In this document: positions 19,471-23,267 of the stretch, piece after piece
Layout of the letters: the number at the start of each line of letters is the position of its first letter
Position numbering within the stretch: the stretch's first letter is position 1
Program-made: the position numbers and the translations under genes
Notes under the pieces: generated by a model
Told to the model about the DNA's origin: nothing
The model's input: only the letters and a program-made list of their open reading frames with translations
The model's database searches: none
Assembly (NCBI GenBank): GCA_026770585.1
Contig: MU646823.1
Span: 181,156-204,422, forward strand
DNA length: 23,267 bases
Direction: 5' to 3'
Origin: Baffinella frigidus
Taxonomy: Eukaryota > Cryptophyceae > Cryptomonadales > Baffinellaceae

Positions 19471-20087
19471 CGTGTGTGTGTGTGCTGAAAGAAAGTTTGA
19501 TTTGGAGTTTGTGCGATGATGCTTGGCGTTTTCCGCTGCACATGTTCCTCGGCGTTTCGTGGTACTCAATGAGTGTGCGCTCCCCGGTGAAACGCAACTC
19601 CTCGTCCTTCCCACGTCCAATCGTTTACTCGATTCCAAAAACAAAATTACACACGGTCAAACCAGACTTGTACCTAAAATTCCTACGTGTGCCCTGACGT
19701 GGCCTGCCGTGTGGCGAGCCCGGGCTCTTTTCAGCTCCAAAGTTGACGGATTTGTACCGCAAACCCAGCATGTCAACTTAAGCATAGGCTCTTGCGTGGA
19801 CAGTGCGCGTTCCTGGGCGACGGCACTCGCCTCGCTCTGCCTCTCGCGTCGCTCTGCCTTACTCGGGTTTCACTCGGGTTGCCGGACTATTCTCAAGTTG
19901 ACACGCCGGGTGTGCGCTACAAATCTGCCAACTTTGCAGGCTAAATCGGGCGGGAAAGAGCATGGTCGCAAGCGAAATAGACCGTTAACGTGCCGCCCTC
20001 TCCTTGCAGCACACGTTTCTGGGCGACGGCACGCGCCTCGACAGCTTCCTCGAAAAAGAAAATGCCACCTCCAAGACCTTACAGTAG
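14169..20087 (+). CDS. Gamma-glutamylcyclotransferase-fold (AIG2/GGCT-like) protein, nine exons, 229 residues
   Basis: Exons: 14169-14257, 14839-14932, 15516-15617, 16611-16682, 17357-17425, 18017-18064, 18183-18238, 18898-18979, 20010-20087. All eight introns are GT-AG and phases agree at every junction. The N-terminus is Pro-rich (MLPPAVPPPAWLQPP). STGRFTLV-GYGSL carries the YGSL loop that binds the gamma-glutamyl group in this fold. Then come GRVEGYAR-VFNLVSI, MATCTAV, VCIFDAPAERYEDFARREAR (the Glu of RRE is a candidate catalytic acid, by comparison with ChaC REKGGY), VVDFTEDGG, MCTAWSDE-EYRKERICDEA, VGRFYTGKLWRDDLLPVP, YLSLVVEAHRELDARLG and HTFLGDGTRLDSFLEKE. The fold includes enzymes that release 5-oxoproline from glutathione or gamma-glutamyl amino acids, but many members are uncharacterised and activity is unproven. 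No leader is evident, so cytosol is likely. The stop lies in MITE-like sequence. Confidence 0.82.
14421..14531 (+). mobile_element. SINE-like element in intron 1 of the GGCT-like gene
   Basis: GCGATCCTCCGCGCCGG, CATCCTGCGGAACCAGTTCC, AGTGTTCGCCTATGGTGGGA, GCTCGAACAACCTAAAGGAC, CTAAA. It is the plus-strand counterpart of 3360-3510 and 9457-9560, with the clean CCTAAAGGACCTAAA tail. Confidence 0.65.
14655..14727 (+). pseudogene. Exon echo of GGCT-like exon 2 (start half)
   Basis: Encodes YGSLVSAESAAATMGPSIS, against YGSLVSESSAAATMGPSIS in the real exon at 14839. It lies in intron 1. The acceptor AG is lost (CCGG instead of ACAG), so it should not be spliced. Confidence 0.88.
15343..15440 (+). 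pseudogene. Echoes of the exon 2 end and exon 3 start
   Basis: CCTACGCTCGCGTGCGTACC repeats the exon 2 end plus donor (GCTACGCTCGC then GTGCGAGCC). After a run of C, GTGTTCAACCCGGGCG and then TGTGTTCAACTCGGACG repeat the start of exon 3 (GTGTTCAACCTGG). All lie in intron 2. Confidence 0.75.
15629..15760 (+). pseudogene. Echo of the exon 3 end in intron 3
   Basis: CTGGGGCACACCTCGAGGTT at 15727-15746 repeats 15601-15620 exactly (exon end plus GT), and both are followed by similar pyrimidine-rich text with CCCACAG. The intervening 15640-15720 reads open as YDFVPVRYTSAFPNRSIK but includes the repeated CGGTACACCTCGGCATTTCC motif (compare 14341 and 13012), so I treat it as repeat. Confidence 0.7.
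15960..16430 (+). pseudogene. Two echoes of GGCT-like exon 4 (start half)
   Basis: 15961-16010 (CAGGCGTGCATCTTCGACGC, GCCTGCCGAGCGG) and 16379-16430 (AGGTGAGCTTCTTCGAGGCG, CCTGCCGAGCGGTACG) both match the real start at 16611 (AAGGTGTGCATATTCGACGC). Both keep an upstream AG and are followed by a run that ends in CCCTAA-type repeat. The first has an extra G that breaks the frame. Confidence 0.88.
16140..16300. other. AT-richer intronic stretch with CT/GA tracts
   Basis: Between the two exon 4 echoes lies a lower-GC stretch with TCTCTCTCTC and AGAGAGAGAGAG, able to pair with each other across about 90 bases. No gene signal. Confidence 0.4.
16690..17110. repeat. Telomere-like arrays of intron 4, with exon 4 3' echo
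   Basis: C-rich CCGAAACCCAACCCATAAA units (16690-16825) are followed by a G-rich inverted block (16830-16950), then an echo of the exon 4 end at 16954-17015 (GGTACACGGACTTCGCGCGA, GAGAGGCCTGC, CTCCAACATCAGGTCCTCC; real CTCCAACACCAGGTCCTCC), then C-rich units again to 17110. The donor GT was copied with the exon end. Confidence 0.85.
17666..17830 (+). repeat. Second copy of the 4.4-kb composite repeat
   Basis: GCCAGATCACGCGTGCGAAT (a 20-base piece duplicated in tandem), TTTCAAACGCAACGTTTCGC, AAGTGTTTCGTGGTACAAAT and TTGGGCGTGATTCCCAGGC match 4432-4565 in order. It lies in intron 5 of the GGCT-like gene. Confidence 0.65.
18065..18182 (+). repeat. 118-base intron made almost wholly of CCCTAAA
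   Basis: Intron 6 of the GGCT-like gene: GTGTCCACACCCTTCACC, then about ten CCCTAAA-type heptamers (18109-18170 nearly perfect), then CCCTTCAG. The array itself abuts the acceptor, so it supplies the pyrimidine-rich tract and any branch site (CTAAAC). Confidence 0.92.
18360..18560 (+). pseudogene. Two echoes of the GGCT-like exon 7 end
   Basis: 18363-18397 (GTGGCGGGACAACTTGCTCC, CTGTCCCGCGG) and 18513-18548 (GGCGGCTTGCGCTCTGTCCC, GCGGTGCCCCCC) match the end of exon 7 and its intron start at 18210-18250 (TGGCGGGACGACTTGCTCCC, TGTCCCGCG then GTGCCCCCC). Both lie downstream in intron 7. Confidence 0.88.
18690..18752 (+). other. Possible cryptic exon in intron 7
   Basis: GTAG, then an open codon-like run encoding KNGVWTRVVPEYMAAELVLL and K, then GTCTCT. 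Exon 7 joins exon 8 in perfect phase without it, so it is not needed, and in no phase does it fit between them cleanly. It could be a decayed alternative exon. Confidence 0.25.
19165..19310 (+). pseudogene. Two echoes of the GGCT-like exon 8 end
   Basis: 19171-19206 encodes GTARFSDILLQ then GTGAAG; the real exon end encodes GTTRFSDNLLQ then GTACTT. A weaker third copy at 19286-19302 (TTTGATAACCTCGTGCAG) follows a TTTAGGG block. All lie in intron 8. Confidence 0.85.
19434..19484. repeat. (GT)n microsatellite
   Basis: About 50 bases of GT with a single interruption, in intron 8 of the GGCT-like gene. Confidence 0.95.
19801..19840 (+). pseudogene. Exon echo of the last GGCT-like exon (start)
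   Basis: GCGTTCCTGGGCGACGGCAC, TCGCCTCG matches the last exon ACGTTTCTGGGCGACGGCAC, GCGCCTCG. It encodes FLGDGTRL, then diverges. It lies about 200 bases upstream of the real exon in the same intron. Confidence 0.85.
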
Positions 20088-20140
20088 GCCTATGCAGAGG
20101 GTCCTATGGTTGTCCTAGGGGGGGGGGCGCTTTCGTATCG
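20074..20140. mobile_element. MITE fragment that ends the GGCT-like reading frame
   Basis: GACCTTACAGTAGGCCTATG, then GGTCCTATGGTTGTCCTAGG and GGGGGG, matches the internal part of the 9891 MITE (inverted strand: GACCCTACAGTAGGCCTATC). The codons TLQ and the stop TAG of the protein fall inside it. Confidence 0.7.
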
Positions 20141-20760
20141 GAGAAGTTGGGGGCGTTGGAGCCGCTGGAGCCATTGAATCCTGAATAAACGGTACCGCCT
20201 GCTCCTCGCCTCGCGCGCAAGAGGACTCGCTAGGTCCGGCTGAACCTCGAATTGGAGAAGTTGGAGCCATTTTTCGTCGCTACTGAACCCTTGGAGCCAT
20301 TCGAGCCGCTGGAGCCATTGGCTCCTCAATAAGCGCCAAACAACTCAGTCTGTTGATCGTTTTGGCATGATGACCGCTTCCTCGAATCGGAGCTCTTGGA
20401 GCCGTTCGTCGCTGCTGAACTGAGACCCCGCTTAGGAGGCATTAGTCAACCATCGAGGCTCATCACCTGTCCGACCGAGGCTCGCATGAACCCTAGGTTA
20501 CGAGCCTCCGTGGGGAGAGGCGCCTCTTTGCCACGCTTGTGTCAATACACCTACATGTACAGGTCTTAATCAAATGCGGTGCCGCGTGGCACCCATGGTG
20601 CCGCGTCGGCCCAGAATCCGAGTCTGGGCGCAGAATTAGTCAACTTGGACCCAAGCGAAACGTTTGTGTGGAGTAAAGCGACTCTAACGGGCGATGAGCG
20701 ATACCGCCTAGAGCCACATGTAATTTCAGTGCCAGGCCCACCAATCCTTCTGAAAGGACA
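20141..20760. other. Repeat-rich intergenic stretch
   Basis: Units such as TTGGAGCCATTCGAGCCGCTGG recur at 20155-20330 and 20394-20415. ACATGTACAGGTCTTA occurs at 20553 and 20758. An open plus frame from 20579 has no recognisable domain and runs into MITE sequence at 20800, so it is probably not a gene. Confidence 0.45.
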
Positions 20761-20799
20761 TGTACAGGTCTTACTCGAAATTAAGTACTCGATTTCGAG

Positions 20800-21003
20800 T
20801 ACAGGGGTACATCGCTCATACGCGCACTTCAAATCCAACGTGTGCTGCAGGGGTTCATCACACACACACACACACGGAATCAGACTTCATCGCACGAGGA
20901 GGCGCACCCCTCTAGGACCCTACAGTAGGCTGCAAGGCCCTATTCACCGCAAGGCCCTATGCACACGCCGTGTGTAGGCTCCTAGGAGGGGCGCGCATTC
21001 TTG
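20800..21003. mobile_element. Decayed, expanded MITE copy
   Basis: Left end TACAGGGGTACATCGCTCAT. Internal CTCTAGGACCCTACAGTAGG and GCTCCTAGGAGGGGCGCGCA, with AAGGCCCTATxCACxC duplicated. It is longer than the 121-base form, with an insert containing a short (CA)n tract. The right end is not intact. Confidence 0.6.
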
Positions 21004-21950
21004 TCTGTCCCGGGAGCTCTGCAGACACAACCAAGTATGCCAGCGGTCTTATGTTGTACAATTATTGTGGCCGACGAGCGAGGGCGAAGGCCACCCATCA
21101 GTTCTTCAGCACGAGAGAAAGCTACCCATTAGTTTTTTACACCAATAAAGTTGCAGTTTGGGTCCGTTTTTTAGTCGAAAAACTGAAAAACAGACCCATG
21201 ACCCGGACAGTTTCAGTTTTTGACAAACAAGTGGCGGGTGTGAGACTGGTTGATGGGTTCTCGTCGGCCACACTAGAGGACTGCCCTGTATCAATGCCGG
21301 TACATGTACAGGAAAAAAATCGAAGCACCAATATCTTGTTAAACACATTAAATTAAAAGTATGTTCACAGCTGCAGGACTGGGGGCCGCGTTATTTTACA
21401 GTACACATTTCAAGATAGGAGTCCGTATTGGTTTAACGGGGTATGGTCGAGTACTGTGGTACTTGAGAATTGTCTGTGCATGGGAGGAATCGGCGGCTCG
21501 TTGCAAGTTGCTGTGTGTGCGAATGACAGGAATTGATTAAGAGTTGGATCAGAATTATTACTTATTCTTATGGTCCATCATCCAAAGCAATTCGGCCCTG
21601 GCTGCAGACCTGAAAAGGGAGTGAATCGCAAAAGCCAACTCCGAGTGGGATCGAGTCAACTTTTGGCGGAAATCCTAGAAAACCAGAAATTGTTCCCCTA
21701 GGGCAACTTTTGATTGACCCCCATCTCGTCTAAAATAGATCCGAACAGTCGACGACCGATTCGACGAACACCACCAATCCTGGTTCTTCTGGGGTTCAGG
21801 GTTCAGGGTTCAGGGGGGTTTCAGGCAGAGTATGCACCTCTGATTCTCAGGAGGGGGAAGAAACCGCGGTGTCCAACCAGGAGAGTCCGCTGATTCTCCA
21901 CGTTGGGCCTAAAAAAAAGGCCCATTTCTGGACATTTCTGAGGGTGGAGT
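21004..21950. other. Lower-GC intergenic stretch without a clear gene
   Basis: Composition drops clearly at 21090-21370. An open plus frame reaching 21356 shows no motif I know. A hairpin at 21158-21200 has arms TGGGTCCGTTTTTTAGT and ACTGAAAAACAGACCCA. A GGGTTCAGGGTTCAGGG remnant lies at 21794-21812. Confidence 0.4.
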
Positions 21951-21976
21951 AGTGGGCGTTTTGTGGGGTTCTATGC

Positions 21977-22082
21977 TCTTCCCCGCCGCGTCGGAAAAAT
22001 CTGAGACCACATTTATGAAACAACTTTCGAAAGTTGGTTCAAAAATGTGGTTTCAGATTTTTCCGACACGGCGGGGAACAAG
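21977..22082. repeat. Long foldback hairpin 1
   Basis: The left arm CTTCCCCGCCGCGTCGGAAA, AATCTGAGACCACATTTATG, AAACAACTTTC pairs with the right arm GAAAGTTGGTTC, AAAAATGTGGTTTCAGATTT, TTCCGACACGGCGGGGAACA over about 50 bases with few mismatches and almost no loop. Confidence 0.9.
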
Positions 22083-22154
22083 TCCAACTTTTCGCATTGT
22101 TCTAAGAAATCGAGGTTTGGGGGCCCAGATTCGAGAAATTGAGGAAGGTTTTGG

Positions 22155-22263
22155 AGATGTTCCGGGCCGCGCCCCCCAAATCTGAAACCACATTAGTGAA
22201 CCAACTTTTAATTCTGTTTCACAAATGTGGTCTCTGATTTTTGGGGCGCGGCCCGGAACATCG
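22155..22263. repeat. Long foldback hairpin 2, related to hairpin 1
   Basis: The left arm GATGTTCCGGGCCGCGCCCC, CCAAATCTGAAACCACATTA pairs with the right arm AATGTGGTCTCTGATTTTTG, GGGCGCGGCCCGGAACATCG. The inner core (AATCTGAAACCACATT, TGAAACAAC-like) is shared with hairpin 1, but the outer arms are unrelated in sequence yet still perfectly matched. Confidence 0.9.
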
Positions 22264-23267
22264 TCCTAAAATCCCCACTAAGACTTACTCCCTTTTTGAA
22301 GAGACCCCGACAACCGGATTTTCTCTGTGGAATCATGGGAAAGTTTGACGTAATTTCAACCTTCTTAAGTTGTCGCCCTTACGTAAGGCCGACTGTAAGT
22401 GGTCTCTCCAAAGGGCTCTAATATCCCCTGGGTCAAACATAAGTGGTTCTCTCCACTTATGGATCACTCAAAAGGGTTCAAGTGGCCTGTAGAGTGATTA
22501 ATGTATCAACCTTCGTTTCCCAAAGCTGAGTTCCCACGCCTTTGCCTCGCGACAAGCGGATCCTTCCCCAGAGAGTGCGGTTGGCCCTTCAGGTGAGACA
22601 CAGGCCCGGGAAGTCTCCTTAAGTTGACGTGGTTCCATTAGGTTATGAGCCCTGGCGCTCCCAGCGCTGCGGGAAGTCAAGGAAACAACTGAGAAGCCCA
22701 CTGACCCCTCAGGCTTGCAACCAGGTGAGCCAGAGGAGCACAGCGCTCGTCACAGCCTTGACTGAGACCTAAGCGAAGCGCATACTTACGCTCCTCCCCC
22801 GAAGCAGGGGAGACCTGTACGCGTGGAACGTGTAGTTCTGCGAGGATCTGCGATCTCCGGGGATCGGGCGGGCCGTGGGGGAGAAATTTCTTCCACGGGA
22901 CACGCTTGGCACGAGGTCGGGCAGCGCGAGCCGTCTAGCTGCGCGCACGAGACCAGACCACGCGGGGGCCACCACCCTCACGGAGGAACGGCGGTGCGCA
23001 ATTCACGAGCCGAGCACCAAATTCTCAAAAAGGTGCACATCAGGTGAGCCATCACGGCCGACCTGGTGGAAACGCCACAGCCTGTGGGACGAGGTGCACT
23101 CGTCCTGCCGAAGGGCTCGGCGTCATCCTGACAGGAGGTCAGGCAGCTCACCTTCGCTCTACCTCGAGCCCTCCGCCTTCCAGCGGACGCATGTGGGAAG
23201 CTGAGGATCCGAGCGCAAGGCGGGATCGCTCCCGCCAGGAAAGGAAGAACCGGCTGAAGGAAACGAC
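22264..23267. other. Right-hand intergenic stretch
   Basis: A 24-base hairpin CATAAGTGG-TTCTCT-CCACTTATG lies at 22438-22461. GC rises again after 22700. Three GGTGAG donors follow open text (CCCTTCAG at 22590, CAACCAG at 22721, CATCAG at 23041), and 22665-22720 reads LREVKETTEKPTDPSGLQP before one of them, but no chain of exons could be built. A GGCGGGATCGCTCCCGCC hairpin lies near 23219. Confidence 0.3.

Noticed and set aside
20579-20977. 132-residue plus-strand frame
   Set aside because: Second half is MITE sequence and a CA repeat. First half shows no motif.
20970-21356. 128-residue plus-strand frame near the right end
   Set aside because: Starts in MITE sequence, contains a hairpin, has no recognisable domain and no exon echoes. 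Not enough to call a gene.
1-23267. tRNA, rRNA, riboswitch or bacterial operon features
   Set aside because: No cloverleaf, rRNA core or Shine-Dalgarno-led gene string was recognised; the window is eukaryotic.

Overview
The window reads as nuclear DNA of a eukaryotic alga. Three things point that way. Split genes with GT-AG introns can be joined in phase on both strands. Plant-type telomere-like heptamers (CCCTAAA/TTTAGGG and decayed variants) are scattered everywhere, mostly inside introns. One gene begins with what looks like a two-part plastid leader (signal peptide, then a Ser/Ala-rich stretch with Phe in LAFASP), as in algae with red-derived complex plastids such as cryptophytes, dinoflagellates or chromerids. 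I cannot choose among these. All 21 introns I could model start with GT, and I saw no spliced-leader sequence.

Layout. 0.5-1.7 kb: the 3' end of a plus-strand gene for a basic protein (two candidate exons). 2.6-7.7 kb: a minus-strand MYND zinc-finger gene followed by TPR-like helices, modelled as 11 small exons. 7.9-10.6 kb: a repeat district with SINE-like copies ending in CCTAAAGG tails, tandem units, and MITEs, one nested inside a SINE-like copy. 10.6-14.0 kb: a minus-strand, probably plastid-targeted glutaredoxin whose active-site exon is missing and most likely lies in the 342-base assembly gap. 14.2-20.1 kb: a plus-strand gene of nine exons for a 229-residue gamma-glutamylcyclotransferase-fold protein, complete from ATG to stop. 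20.1-23.3 kb: repeats and two long foldback hairpins, with no convincing gene.

The glutaredoxin and the cyclotransferase-like gene are divergent, with 198 bases between their start codons. One uses glutathione and the other belongs to a fold that includes glutathione-degrading enzymes, so a shared promoter with a common redox theme is an attractive inference.

The main unusual system is intron architecture. Introns are largely built of telomere-like arrays, and beside nearly every exon lie one or more decayed partial copies of that exon, usually spanning the splice junction (intron end plus exon start, or exon end plus intron start). I call these exon echoes. They occur in all four genes and suggest that introns grow, and may arise, by repeated local duplication across splice sites combined with gain of telomere-like sequence.
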